From: Pagrus major
Taxonomy: Eukaryota; Chordata; Actinopteri; Spariformes; Sparidae
Assembly: GCF_040436345.1 (NCBI RefSeq)
Contig: NC_133221.1
Location: 24,701,165 to 24,765,164 of the forward strand
Length of the DNA: 64,000 bases
Reading direction: 5' to 3'
Below the pieces are notes generated by a model. The model was given only the letters and a program-made list of their open reading frames with translations. It ran no database searches and was not told where the DNA came from. Of this stretch, positions 11,716 to 26,242 are shown in pieces (position 1 is the stretch's first letter; every line of letters starts with the position of its first letter). The position numbers were made by a program, and so were the translations under genes.

Positions 11716-14700
11716 CACGGCATATACCTCTCTTGGGCCATATCTATGGTATTTTAGAAACCTGTACTTTTTAAGAGTTTTCTACTGGAATCTTACATTT
11801 AAGAGAAACCTAAACAAGATAAATAATCTTTCAGCCAAACAGCACTTGGCAAACAGTGAAGACAAAACAGCAGGAGACTGTTGCACGTGGTTAATATCAG
11901 CTGGTGCACAGGTTCCAATTTATAAAGACTACAAGACAGCGAGAGAGAAATCAAAGGAGGCTGAAGAAATATCTTTAAGGCATTTATTGCACTTCTCAAC
12001 AGACTGTGGAAAAATATCCTCATAGGTCAAAAGTAGTCTCATTGTATGGTGTCCAAGTCAAATGCTCAAACCCACACCTTGTGATAATATCAGGGTTCTA
12101 TAGAAGAGTGTCAGCTGGTGTTCCAAAGGCTGCAGCCCATCAAGGGCGGCCCTGAGAAAGACAATTCTCTCTCCAACTGAGACATGTAGCCTCACAGAGA
12201 CAACAACTGTGGTGCATTCAGGTGCACCTTATCACCATCTAAGTGTATAATTTTCACGTTCATCACAGGAATTTTGGAGTGCAGATAATGGATGGATGGA
12301 AGTTTGACTTTAAAACATCATCAACACACAACAAGGAGGATAATGGAAGTATGGAAGTAAGACATATCTGAAAGTGTATTTTAATTCTGCACTGCACTGG
12401 ATTTCTGCACTGACATGGTCAATAATGGAAGTTTTCACAGGCCTCAAAGGTCCAGTGTGGCATCAAGCAGTGAGGTTGCAGACTGCAACCAACTGAATGC
12501 CCCTCGCCTCATCCTCTGTGAAAAATACAGCAGACTCTGAGGATATAAAAGGCTCATTCTAAGGTCATAAAAGCACAACAATACTTAGTTTCAGGTGATT
12601 GTTTGGTGAGTGATACACTAATAAAAACATAATTATGAATGTTTCAATTCATTTTTGCCAATAGCTCCTCATAAATCCCTCACATTGGGTCTTCAAGGGT
12701 TCTCTTGTTCATATCGAGACTCTGCATTTTTGCTCTGCAAGTATCAGGGCAGTTTAGTCTTGGCTGCACTCCAGCACTTTGGATTTATATCGAAACATTG
12801 ACTTTGAGGTTAAAGTATTGCCTTTCAGCTTCAATTTGAGGCTGTTTACATCCTCGTCTGATAAACTGTGTATAAGTTGTAGCCCTCTTAATACGAGTCC
12901 TAAACTGTTTACTCATCTTGGATGTGAACTCCCTTGAAGCTGAAGGTCAGCACTTTAACTCATAGTCATTGTTTCATTTCGAATACGATGTGCTCAGCCA
13001 AAACAATGAAAAACACACTGCTTCACTGTCCTAATACTCACAGTCTGCACTGTAAATATTGAATCTAGCTTAGAGTTGGGTTGCGTGGAAGTTAATGTTC
13101 AGTGGGGTTTCTGATGCGACTGAGATTTAATTAATGAAAATGGTAATGCTAATCCCAGCTCATTTCTGTCTGGGTATTCTTATGTGTCTGCCACCAGTTC
13201 AAAGTCTGACCTCGACAAAACTAGCAGCGCAGATGATGTTAGTATATCCTTTTATAGTCCCATTTATATTGATGTGGCCCATCTTCCTTTCTTCCTTCCA
13301 TCCCTGAGGCGTTACGTGGGAGAATACAATTATTTGTTCAAAAACAAAGGATCAGCAAAAAAGGCTTCTGTTCTGGATTAAGCAGGCTTTTAGTCAGCTG
13401 TGGTGCAAATATCACAGTATGTCCTGTAAGGAAACTCCCTGTAAGTAAAGCTTGGATGTATATTCTTCTGAATGTACTGTGCCGCGCAGGTTTTTCCCCC
13501 GTATAGAAGAGCAGTGACACTGTGGTATACGCATGCACTCTGAGCCTCTTTGCTTGTTATCCAATGCCAAATAATCTGTTTGAACAAAGTCTCTCATCGC
13601 TGTACATATTGGATTCATGGGGGGCAGTATTGACAGTGACATATGAGGCCTGGTTGTTCTTCTTTTTTTCTGTGGAGAGCATGGATAGATGGGAGGTGAG
13701 CCACATTAGTGAGTCTGTACTGTAGCTGCCACTCCTTTCCTCTGTGTCTCTGCTCTCCGTTCTTGGCAAGCACACCGGGGGGATGTTGGAGAACCAGCCT
13801 TCAAAGGGTTTTTTTTAAGCATGTACCTGCTCCCCGCTACATCAAAGTGAGTCTATCAGTTATGATTTAAGTAACAGATATGAATGTGCATTAACTAGTG
13901 CAGAACACAACACCACCGCTCAAATGGTTAACCATAGGATTTGTGTACAGCTGACGTGATGTCATGTTAAGGAAGTCTGGGGTGGAGCATGAGGCCCTCA
14001 AATCCATTAGCTTGTCAAATAGTTTTTGACTGGCTTTGATTTTGCTTTTATCCCCGTCTGTCGCCCAGTAAGAGTGAGGCGAGGCTGTTATCATGCAATG
14101 GAAATGGAAATCAGGTCTTAGCCCACAGTACAATTGCATGGGAGGCTCTTTGAGTGGGGCATAAAAAAAGAATACGCTTTATCAGGCCTCACTAAGTGGG
14201 TTTCAAGGACAAGTGCAATAATACTCGAGCAACACATTAAGAATGCTATGACAGAATGAATGCAGACTGATTATTTGAGGAAAGTGGCTCAGCATTTTGG
14301 GAAAAGCGTATTTGCTTTTTGTCCTAAAGGAGTTTTTTGTTTTTTTAAAGATATAAATCCCAAAAGACAATCACTTTATGTGCATTGAAGATAACATGAA
14401 GTCAAAATGGATATCCTCATAACTGACTGAATAAATCGATTGACAGGGACTCCCAAAACCTGCCGCCGTTCCCCAGTACAAAACATTTTTGGGTTGGTTT
14501 GGGTTAAAATAGCTATGTCACGTATTTAATTTCAATTATGAGTGAACCAATGTAACGTACGACATGAGTTACATTACGTATGTGACATAATTCAACTACA
14601 TTATTGCGTTCAAATAACTTACCATTGTCTTGTTGTGTCACACTGGACCCACCCACTACCATCCGTCCCAAAGTACTCCCCAAGCTGACTTTCTTGCTCT

Positions 14701-17700
14701 TTATACTACTTCACCTGAATTCCTCCTTTGGTGCCTCAGCAAAAAGACAAATCTTTCTTCTAATAAATGCTTTCTGAATATTTATGACTCTGCTTTTGGT
14801 GTACAAAAGGAAGGATGTCACCAGAGCAGAGTGTTTCTGGCCTCACGGATTACTGTCCAAAAACACATTCACTGATTCGGACGAAGCTAGATGATTATGT
14901 ATGGAGAAAATATTTTCTGGTTTTCACACTATTGTCTACCAGCTGCTTCGCCTCAACTCTAGACAGATAGCTTTACTTAGTTACTAAAGTAACTGCTAAG
15001 TGTTTTAACCAGCAGCTTGCCAATGGACACATTCAGACCAAGAACAACAGAGCCATCTCACAGCACCAAAGTGATTTATGGAGTTTCCTGATGGACAATA
15101 GTTTGTTTATAATAATTTGTTGCTAAAGTAACCGCTAACTGCCTGCTGCTAACTGTAGCTGCTGTTAGCAGCAGTTAGCGGTTAGTTGGTGAGCCATGCA
15201 GCTAAGTTAGCGATCCTATTTCCTGACTCAGCCCCGGGTTGCCAGGAGCCGAGTCCGGCAAAACCACCCCGGTACCACCCCTGTTTTCCCTGTCACCAAA
15301 CTGTCCTCCGTCTTTTCAAAAGCAGTGTTATTCTTTCAGGGCACAACCATGTTCACTGTGAGCTGTCAGTCCAGGGAGAGTCCACTAGCTCATAGCGGGG
15401 CTGTTACCCAAGTTCTTTTAGGCAAGCCTTGCTTTACACATTATAAATGAATGGCAAGAGAAGAGCTTCACATTCAAAGTTCACTGAAACATAACATGTG
15501 TAGAATCACCAGTCGAATCTAATCTGAACTGCCTACAAAGTTTGGTGACTTTGCCCCCCAATAATGTTTGAAACACCTTTTCCCCAGATACTTCTGCTAT
15601 GCATGTGCATGGTTTCACAACACCCACTTCTAGTACAGCTCAACACAGAGTAATGACATGCTAATGTAATTTCTTACATTTGGATGACTTCACCTTTCTT
15701 GACAATCCTATCTATTAGTGTGATATCTTCCTCTTCCTTGCCTATTAGAAGTCCGTCTGCATAACAAATTGGTTGAAACTGTTGTGAATCTCACCTGTGC
15801 ACTCAAATTTGCCTGTGATAAAGTGAATGATTAATGGATGATTTGTGACTTCAGGAGCAGTTGTATCTATTTCTTGATGAAGAGTAGTTTATCCATCCAG
15901 CCAGGACTTTTGTGCAGCATCTCTGGCTGTAGCGCAGGTGGCTGGATATGGTCAGCAAACAGAGGTTTTTGTTTTGGTCTCTGTACAGGCACAGTGGTAC
16001 CAAACTGGGCAACCTCACTGTGTTGGCAGGACTTTAGGTTGTGCACGGTCGAGCAGTTGTTCACACTAAGCATCCAGTCCAGTACGTTAATTTCCCATGA
16101 CACCAAACACTGTGGGTTTTTCAATTCAAAAGTTCAATGTTGAGTAGTTTTACTTTACCATTTCCATTTTATGCCACGTTATACTTTTACTCCACTACAA
16201 GAACAACTGCACTGAAGACTTTTCTCGATGGAAAACATGTTTTCACTCTTCCACCCAACTGGCTTTGGTCAGGGTTTGATTAACAGACTGTTCTCACGCT
16301 CTCAAACTATGTCATGTGGTTCGTAAGCCTGTGATAGACAGTGATAGACAGATGGTTCGTACAATCCAAGTGCCTGCCCTTTTCCAGACGGTTTCCAAGG
16401 AGGACTTCTCAGATGGTTCTGTCTCACAAACCATCTGGTGTGTATGGTTACTACATTTGTGTACCAAATAAGTGAGGTGTTGGCAGTGGTGGACTCATGG
16501 ATGAGGGGCAGGAGCAGAAAAAATAAAAAGGGCACCAGCTGGAGGTGGTGGGCACTTTATCATGTTTTATCCCATAGAGGGGCATCCAAAAAGGCACTTT
16601 GCAGCGTTTTTTAAAAAATGGGGGCACCAAGGAGGGTGATTGCCCCCTCTACTCTCTGAATTTCTCAAAGACAAGGTTGCTAGTTTGGGCCCCTTTTCAT
16701 GTTTCTGATGTCTGAGTTTTTAGAGGTTCCCCCAAACAGACATTTCCCTTCCAGATTATTCAGATGTTTTCATTTGAATAATTGCTCGAGGCCTAAAAGT
16801 AAATCTATCCAATGTTTCAAAAAAAATCACAGAGAATAGTCAAAAAAATATGATAATACAGGTTTGTGTTTTGCATTTCCTGTTTTTGTTTTTCCTACCC
16901 CATAAATAACCTGATGACCCCCAAGACTTAGCCCCTTTGAGGGGGGCTAACATCCAGGTTGGAAAAGAATGGAATCTTCAATTTTATATGACGTCGTCAA
17001 AACTAGCTTCACATGTCCAGTTAATAACGGTATAATGATCTTCTCATATAATGTAATATCAGTCATGGGGGCAATTTTCAAAAATGATAGCTTAAAGGTT
17101 TTAAAACATTCAGCCTCTAAATCTGGCATATCACCCCTGACCATTGTATTCAGTTTGTTGTAGCCATCGCTGCTAATGCTAACGTCACGTACACTAGCTA
17201 GCTAATGTACAGTATGCTGGGTGCGTTCCTCTAGAAATCAGCAGCTTTTACGTTTTTTTCCACAAATTGTCCAGTACTAAGACTGATCTGAAACACAGAT
17301 GCCACGTGATACCAACAGGTTTATACAATATGCTGGCAAACATTAGTAGAGATTGGACCCAACCGTCACAATTCTTACACAGACATAAACTAAACAATCA
17401 TTTTTGACCCCACGAACACTGTAAATTAATTCATAATCTAATTCTGCAGCTTTCTACAAGAGCTTTAGATCTTAAAAAATGATTTGTCTACATCAAAATG
17501 TTATCAATATGACCTTTTAGTACATTCAGCGGATAAAACTTCTGTATTCTGTCTTTACACACTTTATTAATTACTGTATATTAATTACCAAGCTTTAGAA
17601 GTAGCTGGCCCAGATAGCGGTCTTTAAGCTAAGCTATCGGCTTGTCTTATCCATTTACATTACAGCAGTAAATACAGTGCACTCAATGTATCCAGGCTGC

Positions 17701-18779
17701 GATGGGCCTGATATGGTTTATCTCACTATCTACAGACTCGGGGACACCAGGGGCTGCATGGTGCAATAACAAATATCCTAATTTGTAAAATATGTGTTTA
17801 TTCTCTGAATCAAGCCTCTTCCCCTCACCACTAACCCACTTCCTGAAATAGATCTGCTCCATTCACTCTCTGAAGTGTTCCAAAGAGAAAAAGCGCTTCT
17901 GGCTGCCCATGTCCTACATAATGTAATTATGTAAACCAAACCAAGAGAAAGAACCCGCGCACCACACAATCTACCGACGCAATCAATGGCAGATAATCAC
18001 TGAAGGAGCTATAAATGCACAGAAATGTATTGAAGCATACCACAGTTATGGTTAAATATGGTGCCGCTGCTCTTATCCTAAGGATACAACTCAGCAGGAG
18101 TGTTTTGTTAAGATTTTCTTTAAAGTTGTGTTGCGTGATTCATGTTTTCATAGATAAAAGGATTCAAGAGTTCTTTAAGCACCGAGAAGGAGCGTGTAGG
18201 AGAGTCCTCTCTGGCAGCAGATTGCTTTCTCGAGACCGAAATGACAACGGCTATTTTCTGTCCGTTCAACAAAACCATTTGGCGCTTCAATCTTCATGAA
18301 ATGCCCCTTGAAAGCCTTGCTCATCACTCCGTGCTAAGCAATGGACCGCTGCCATGATGTCCTCACTCATACAGACACACACACTAAACCATCACATGTA
18401 TCCCACCGATGTCCGGAATATTGTATTGTTTCGTAAAATGCTCATTTTAAAGTGCATTTTAGAGAGAATGTCGAAAAATGATGAGATGAGCTGAGGAGAG
18501 CAGAGCTTAGGAAGGAAAGGAGACGACATAATAGTGGTTTTAGGGTGGAGGAACAGCTTTTGCATGTCTTATCTATATTGCAGCATGTCTGTAACACAGC
18601 TCATTGGTCCAGCCATTAAAAGGAACAGGCTTTCCTCTCTGCCAACTGTGATGCCTCCATTGATTATATCGACTCACTTGGGGACTACTTGTGCCATTAC
18701 AGCATTGTTAAATCTGCAAGTGGGTACAGCCCTCATTTGCCTTCTCTCTTTCTCTTTCTCTTTTTTTAAGAGGTGCTAC

Positions 18780-18782
<3 letters not shown>
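11716..18782. other. Non-coding stretch
   Basis: Seven kilobases of unique-looking AT-rich DNA with one strong inverted repeat (15129-15184) and a short CAGATGGTT...AACCATCTG hairpin near 16409. No exon chain with matching splice phases was found. Conserved non-coding elements cannot be excluded. Confidence 0.5.
15129..15184. repeat. Near-perfect inverted repeat
   Basis: Left arm 15129-15153 (TAACCGCTAACTG ... CTGCTAAC) pairs with right arm 15164-15184 (GTTAGCAGCAG ... GCGGTTA); a 4-base bulge on the left arm is the only defect, loop 10 bases. Confidence 0.85.
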
Positions 18783-18825
<43 letters not shown>

Positions 18826-18841
18826 TATGCACACACACACA
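18783..18841. repeat. (AC)n microsatellite, interrupted
   Basis: About 20 AC units, a short ATTATGC break, then 5 more units. Confidence 0.95.
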
Positions 18842-19315
18842 CCTAGAACCCCAACATCATAGCCCATTGGTGCCATTAAAAGCCAGGGGCATTTTCCTCA
18901 GCTAAGCCTGTCAGGTCAATGAAGACACACATAAAGTGAAGTGAAAGCATTTTCTCACTATTGAGCCCTCTTTTTGACACATTACATGTTCACATAACAG
19001 ATCATGTCGGAGCCTCACCTCCTTTGGAGACACACCATGTTACTCCTCTTTGGTAATATTTCACAAGATGTCTGCATTTTAGTGTCTGAGCGAGGACGGG
19101 ATCCAAATGATATTATGTACTGTATATGAGCTGTATGCATGCTTTCTTTCCAGGAGCATTCACCACAGCTCCTCTAATGCCCACTCAACGCTCTTTCCAA
19201 GAAAAAATCAATGTAAAGACAGCTCTAGTTCTCAGAGGTTGGGTTCTCAGTAGTCAAGTAGTAATTTTTTTCCAAGTCTGTAATTTTACTAATATGCTAT
19301 ACACCATGTAATCTA

Positions 19316-19680
19316 CTTAAGTTACTTTTACTTGAGTACTGAGTACAATTTGAATTAATATCTAAACTTTTTATCTGCATTTTTGTAGCCAATAAGGCTC
19401 TTCGATTACAAATGGGTCAGTGAAAACCCTGACATGTGGACAAAAAACATAAAACAATGCAGCAGGCCAAGGTTTGGAGGCAAGCCCATGACCTCTGAGC
19501 AAAACATAACAGAACAAGAGTAATTGTTTTGATTTGGACAAAAAACTGAAACCACTTTGAGTGAATGCCTGCGACTGACAATGCATCAAACATCAATTGT
19601 TAAAAAGTAACTAATACTCTGAGTAGTGTTTGAGAAGCATACTTTTTATTTTTACTTAAGTATTATTTTTATTTATTTTT
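19316..19680. repeat. TACTTTTACTTGAGTAC-type repeat ends flanking unique DNA
   Basis: TAAGTTACTTTTACTTGAGT at 19319 and TTTATTTTTACTTAAGTATT at 19646 are end sequences of a known hAT-MITE-like fish family, about 330 bases apart. A third scrap (GTTATACTTTTACTCCACTA) is at 16178. Confidence 0.35.
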
Positions 19681-19681
19681 C

Positions 19682-20095
19682 AATTTAGGTAAAATTTTCA
19701 TGTTTTTGTTGAGACAACACAGTGCTCACACTCTGGTTAGGTTTTAGACACAAAACCCACTTGGTTAGGGTAAGGAATTGATCATGCTTCAGCTTAAAAA
19801 ACCTGCTTTGGTTGCCACAATTAAAGCTGGACATGTTCCTAAAGTCTCCTCAAAAATACCCATAAGTGCTTACAAATGTCCCTCCTCAAAAATATCAAGT
19901 GGTTTCACACTTGTCCCTCACTGGGCTTAACTCCGCCACCATCCCCTGCACCTCCAGATGTGAAAGTCCGGTCATACACATGTAATGTGAAGGTGATACG
20001 GCATGCATTGTAGAGATGTCAATATGTTATGCATGATAGCTTCAAATGTGAAAGGATCAGTGGTTTGCAAAAACGTTAGTTGCCAGCATTTTATC
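19682..20095 (+). repeat. R1 repeat copy
   Basis: Contains CTCTGGTTAGG, ACTTGGTTAGGGTAAGG, AAGTGGTTTCACACTTG and the right end AACGTTAGTTGCCAGCATTT. The left end is replaced by poly-T-rich sequence. Confidence 0.6.
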
Positions 20096-22741
20096 CTAGC
20101 AGGGATACAGGCATGGACTGTGAACTAGATTATTCATATATGTCCTCCATTTCCATTATTAAAAGTGGGAACAGACAACCCCAACGTTCATTAAGTCTGT
20201 AACAGACACATTAAAGCAGATAGAAATTATGCCAGGCTGAATAGATCAGCTTCCATTTTGCCCGAGAGATTTCTTGACTGATGGTAGAAAAAAATAGCAA
20301 AGTGAAAGCAAGGTTTATAGGGAGCCAAGCTAAACACCAATGGTGTCATTATTCTGCAGCCATTCCATTGTGCAATCAATATTTACTTCATAATGAGAAG
20401 TTAAAGCCAAAAACTTCACTTTTAGTTCAATTTACAGCCATTGCTTTTATATTATGCACTTTGCTTTTGGCAGCCACAATGAATTTTGCATGAAGGTACG
20501 ACTCTTTCACCAACAAAAGACTTCTGGGCTGTGTTGGTAAAACAAGTGCAAATGAGTCCAGAGTAGCCAGTCCCCTTTTGTAGAGGACAGAATTAGGACA
20601 TCAGCTTCACACTGTGGGGATATCACAAGGCGTAACAGCTCTCGAGCTAAATTCAAAAATGTGTTTGTTCATCGAGTGCACTCAACTGTCCCAATTATGT
20701 CGTCCATTCAGACAGTCGACTGTATTTCCTCATCAGCACTCGTGTCCCGACGTGGCCTTGGCCTCGATGACCAGAGGCCATGTTGTAGATTGGAAATGGG
20801 TGAAGTGGCAGCTCTCCCAGCTCAGAGGATCTGGGGGATGGCAAAGGAGGCGGCCAATTAATATTTCAACAATACATCCTCTGTGGCCTGAGATTGACTG
20901 GCTAAACTGCTAGCTGTCGGAGCGGTTATCTCCCAAACTGCCATGTGGGTAGGAATTCAGAATGCTCTGTTTAGAAAAGGATTTCATATTCATTGCTCAC
21001 TTTTGCATTCTGCATAAAATTGGTTACAGAAGCAATTAACACTGGAGAAAAAGGAATGAATATGAATAAGGCTGAGAGACAACAGTTATCAGACACCTGA
21101 GGAGCTAATGGTCTTTCTTCTTCCGACTTTGGTTTGTCTCTGGATCAGAAATTAGCTGCAAGTTTAACCAAGCAAACTAATTCAGAACATGAGGTGATGA
21201 CAGGAAATATCATTACTCCTCATTTTTAAATAAAAACACTCTTAGACTTACACAAGGTAAAAGTTGAGCATTAAAGTTCATTCTTGACCTTGGGTCCAAG
21301 CCTCTTAAGGAGGAGTTTAAGGAAGGATGATGGTCAAATCAACCAAGCTAGTGACAACAAACCAGCTGTCACTGTTGGTCTTTCCTAGTAGTAAGTTTCT
21401 TTAATCTAGCCAAACATTATCCATGGCAGCGGCAGATCAGAAAACCAGAAAAATGAATGAAACAGTCAACTGTAACGGTGAAGGCTCTGTCCTGCATATC
21501 AAAGCACCTGACAAGAAAAGTGTAAGACAAACTACCTCTTTTATCTTTTAGTAGGGAGGACTTGAACCATGACCACATCAGCTCAGGCTCTTACTCCTCC
21601 AGAGAGGTGTTATTCCAGGGTCTGAGGTGCCCAGATCTACCATCCTGGCATTCATTCAACAGGTGTGGACTTGACCCCTACCTTTGGCAGTCCTAGCAGT
21701 TACTTTTTCGACATAATATTGATGCACAACCAAGAGTGTAAAACCCTGCTCACACTGGAAAAAAACCACAAACACACACAGGCTTTCATTCTCCGATCGA
21801 ATGACCTCTGCAGTAGTCACAGGTGTTAATCAGCTCCATCTTCGATTTGCTGTGTTGCAAACATGACGCCTGGGTGGACACGCTATTTTTTGGCCAATTC
21901 TTCAGCTTAATGCAATGCTACATCGTTGAAGTTCCGGATGTTGGAGTGTAGATAATTTTCCATCCTTCTCTGTTCATTCAACATTGAGTTTGAAAGAGAG
22001 GCAGTAACACTGTGACTGGCCTCCATGCTGCTTTCTACATCCCCTATTTCCTAGCAGATTTGTGACAGCGAATGTGACACGCCAGAAAAAAAACACAAAA
22101 GAATAAGAAAGGCAAACTTGTTCACTTGCAATGCATGTACTTGCGAATTGTAGTGTAAAAATGGTATAACCATCTGTACAGGACTCAAGGGTAGTATATA
22201 TGGCTGCAAAATGTTCTAGTTCCTGTTTCTGTAGACCCTGGTCTCTTATGTGAATAGACCCTTTTTTTACGGCAGACATTTTGCCTTTTCAAAGCAGGAA
22301 AAAAAACATTCCATTAGGACACCATTGTTAACATTATTGGTCACACCTGTGCTTTCCCTCCTTTGACACATAAAAATGTCAGCTGTGAAAACTGTTTTTA
22401 GGGGCGATTAGCAGCTAAGTGTGATAAGATTGGAAGTCACAGTCAATTAGATGGGTTACCATGGCCAGATGTTTGGTTAACAGCTTTTTCTTGAACCTGT
22501 AATACCTCGATTCTCTTTGATTGCCTCGGAGAAGATCACATACATTTTCTTCCCAGAAGAAAAATGGAAGAACCCACTTGTCTCTGCAGCACATCAGAAC
22601 TGTTGAGGATAGAATCATGAGAATCATCTCATTAAGAGAAGCTAGCTTGTGTGGTTTTGGGTGTCACATGGCAGGAGGACAAGACAGAGAAATTATTATA
22701 TTGATATTATATTATTATATTGTGTTTTACCATAAATTAGG
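20096..22741. other. Non-coding stretch
   Basis: No gene or repeat recognised. A 99-codon plus-strand frame at 20614-20913 overlaps a second frame and shows no domain. Confidence 0.5.
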
Positions 22742-23374
22742 TAATAAAGGATACATTTACCCGAAAATGGGAATTCAGTCATTATCCACTCACCCTCACT
22801 GCCAATACAAATACGGGTTTGAGAAGTCCATAAAACATTTCTGGAGCTTTGCAGCATTCTCCTAAATGATGAAGTAGATGAGGACTTGTTTGAAATCTTT
22901 TTCAAAGCCAGTTTTCCTAGTGGGCAAACTGTGTGATTACATTGTCACGTGATGCACTGGGGGCTTTTTCCCATAAGCTAACATTGTGAAAGAAGTGTCT
23001 GTAAAACGGTGGATACTTTATTTGAGTGTCACAACCTCCGCGAAATGACTCGATTACTGTCAGAATTTGAGCCATTTGGTCATTTGGGAAGTCTAGAAGA
23101 GCAGCATGATAAAATTATTTTATCCCCATTCATGTTAGCCGGGCGCTAAACAGGAAGTTAGCTGGCAGACAAGCTGTATGGAGCCATTTTATGTTTCTTT
23201 CATTCTTTATTATTTTCAAGTCCCCTTCTACTTCAGTTGTTTAGGAGAATGCTGAAAATCTGTTTTGTTCCAAAGCTCCAGGAGTGTTTTGTGAAACTTC
23301 ACCCGACTTTCCATTAGTGTCAGGGTGAGAAGATAAACACTGTATTCACATTTTTGGGTGAACTTTTGCTTTAA
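22742..23374. mobile_element. Foldback element, copy B (diverged)
   Basis: Shares with the intron-1 copy the ends (AATTCAGTCATTATCCACTC at left, TTTTTGGGTGAAC at right) and the internal markers TGGAGCTTTGCAGCATTCTC, GTATGGAGCCATTTTATG and GGAGAATGCTG. Arms are more decayed, and the centre (about 22,900-23,160) differs, with a CACGTGATGC segment. Confidence 0.65.
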
Positions 23375-23782
23375 TGGCACCTTTATGTATCCCACTGTTG
23401 ACACTATCTCAAAAGTCTATGCTATGTGCGAACAAGACAGCCATATAGAATCCCTGATCCACAACCAGTGAAGTAGAGCTCGTTATTCTGCCATCCGTGG
23501 CACTGCATGAGGCGGCACGAGCTGGATCTTCAGCCGCCTGTCAGAAAAGTTGTGGAGTTTGTTTGAAGTTTGCCTTTGTTTTCACTCTTCCCCTCTCGCT
23601 GCAACATTCCTGTGGCACATTGACGGGTTTATCTGTAGGATTGGAGGCTGATGAGGCGCACCTCAGTGTGTTTGGACTTCCTGATTAGTTGACACAAAAT
23701 AGGGAAATTGTGGCATGTGGTGAAAAAGCTCCACGCTGCCATGGGAAATGCACCTGCTCAGGTTGAGTGGATTCCTCTCTGG

Positions 23783-23789
23783 CTCTGTC

Positions 23790-23846
<57 letters not shown>
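23783..23846. repeat. (CT)n microsatellite
   Basis: A polypyrimidine run with two early TGT interruptions and about 24 clean CT units at 23799-23846. Confidence 0.95.
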
Positions 23847-23849
<3 letters not shown>

Positions 23850-24459
23850 AGTTCAATTTAACTTCTGCACCCTTCAGGTCCTGTTGGAAATATCAATACT
23901 GTGTTTACCACACTTGAAAAACATAATAAAGTGGTAAACATGTCTGAAAGTGGCAAGCAATCATTTTCTGTAATTCTTTTCTAGACAGCTAATTTGAAGC
24001 TTGAAGTATGACGTACTATTTATTACTGTCGTATTATACAATCAGTGTAAGTTATTTGACATTACACAGTTAGATTGGAGGAATGTTTTCTTAAAGATTT
24101 GACTTGCGAGTAAATGTTTTGGGAGGACTCAGGCCCTCCACTCATTTTCACTTTTTATTATGTTCATCACATTTCTGAATCAATCATAACATCAATTACA
24201 TGCTTGATCCTCTTCATTCTGCAAAGTTGTCTGCACCATCTAATTTCTTTTAAATACAAACAGCAGCCACAGCACAAAGTTGGATTCAAAGCAGCCAACT
24301 TCCCCCAGACCCCTCGGGGCCCCAGTGGAACAGAGTCGACTGTGAGTCCTTTCAGGTTGTGGCAATTTGATTATTGCCCACTTCAGCATGAACATTCATT
24401 CCTGACCTTGTCATGGAAATCAACTGAATCAACGGGATAAATGTGAGTGATGTATACCT

Positions 24460-24780
24460 CTGTACATCACAGATTGTTGAAACTTTACATTTCTTTATGT
24501 ACTCATTTCAGTTTTATGTTGTGATAACACTGTGCTTATGGTCTGGTTAGGTTTAGGCACAAAAAACACTTGGTTAGTGTTCGGGAAAGTTCATGTTTTG
24601 GATTAAAATACCTGTTTTTGTTGCCACAAACATGTCTGGAAAGAGTTCTCCTTAAAAATATCCAGTGGTTTCACGCTAGCAAATTTTAAAACAGTCTCCA
24701 ACTCTGGTCATCGACTTGGCCGCCTTGTCGCCTAAGACCCCGATCACGCAGACACTCCTTGCTACAGGTGCAACTGCTTC
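24460..24780 (+). repeat. R1 repeat copy
   Basis: Contains GGTCTGGTTAGGTTTAGGCA, CACTTGGTTAGTGTTCGG, AATATCCAGTGGTTTCACGC and CGACTTGGCCGCCTTGTCGC. The right end is absent. Confidence 0.6.
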
Positions 24781-26229
24781 AAAAACACAAAAGTGTGGCG
24801 TACCTGTGGAGCGGGGCTGTGTGTGCAAGCAGCCATCATATTTAATGAATTGAAAAAGCAATGCAATTCAAGCCTTGCTCTGAAAAATTGACAATATGTC
24901 AGCTTCTCAAAACTGCTAGAAAAATGTGACACATGACACAAGAGAGGGGCTTGTGCCAGGTGCACTGCAGGTAAACAAAGGTTTTACTGGCGATGCGGTT
25001 CCAGGGACACATCTAGGTGGGATCAGATGCTAAATATTTGGGCAAGTGGATGATGTAAGTAGAGGCTCACAGCTCAGTTTTCGCCCCCGTGGGTTAACCC
25101 ATAACAGATAGCCAAACCTGCCGCCACAAAAAAGGACACATTCTGTATTTTACTGCATTGCGCACTTGAATGTGCAACAGGTTGCATCTATGATTTCCAC
25201 GTGTGTGGCAGGGTGTGAAGCGAGTCTCAGTTTTAAGAGCGCAGCAATCAATCCGTCTGAGCACCAAACTGTAGCTAAAAATGTAAGAGCTGTTGTTTGA
25301 GTGCGTCCAGCATGACTCATCACTCCAAGAAAATGATATGTTGTCAGTGATCAGTCGTTCCACTTTGTCCTCAGAAACATGATCACATAAACAGCTTTAT
25401 TATATTTAGTGAGACATTATTTTACATCCAGACGCTTTGTTTTCTATCAGGCTTAATGAACCGATCAGGTGGGAGCACCTGAAGGCAGCGCCGCTCTTCT
25501 CCGTGCGAACAGATATGTTTCGGGGGCTTGTGACTGAGGGTACATCCATGTGCACTGGAGTTGCAGGCTTTGAGTTTCCACGCTCTCTTCCTTTCTCTCT
25601 ATCTATGTAGGGCAGCCCGTGGATCAGCTGACATCCCCATCCTCCCACATGCCCACACAATCTTGTTAAAGCATGCAGTTAATCTGAAGAGGAAAAGGAC
25701 TCTCTTCACAAGCAAGCCGGTCTTTCATCACCCTATTGTGTTGCCCACATCACGTTGTCACACGAATATAGGGATTCGCCCCAAAACTCAGGTGCTTGGA
25801 AGAAGCTGTGCCCTCGCGCTGGCTCTGCGTGGTGTCGCTTGCCTGGCAGTGACTTTGTAAATTGGGCATTATCGGGCACTCTAGGAGCGTAGAGTCGTAG
25901 CTTTATGTTGCTGGAAGAATGAACATCTCAATGGGGACTCTCCATTAATTTTTCTCTTCTTTCTTTTAAAAGTTGGCTCCACCATCAATAATTTAGACCA
26001 AAGTGCCGCCACAAGGATAAAACAGAGGAAACAAAGTAGTGCTCTCCAGCAAATCCTCTGGAGGTGGCCTACAGTCGTCAATTTAGGAAATCTTGCTCAT
26101 ATTCTATGCATTTTTTTAATCAAGCACATAAAACAGAGGGAGGAAAACACACAAATGCTCTCTTTCTCTCCTCTCCGGCTCTTTATGTTTCTGCCTCTCT
26201 TTCATTGAGAGCTCATTGAAAACAAAGAG

Positions 26230-26242
26230 CCCCCCCCCCCCC
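26230..26242. repeat. Poly-C run
   Basis: Thirteen consecutive C, 250 bases from a poly-G run on the same strand. Confidence 0.85.

Noticed and set aside
11089..11757. Frames of 139 and 110 codons rich in Phe, Leu, Ser and Cys
   Set aside because: Only the first 15 or so residues are Tc1-like; the rest is translated pyrimidine-rich LTR-like DNA.
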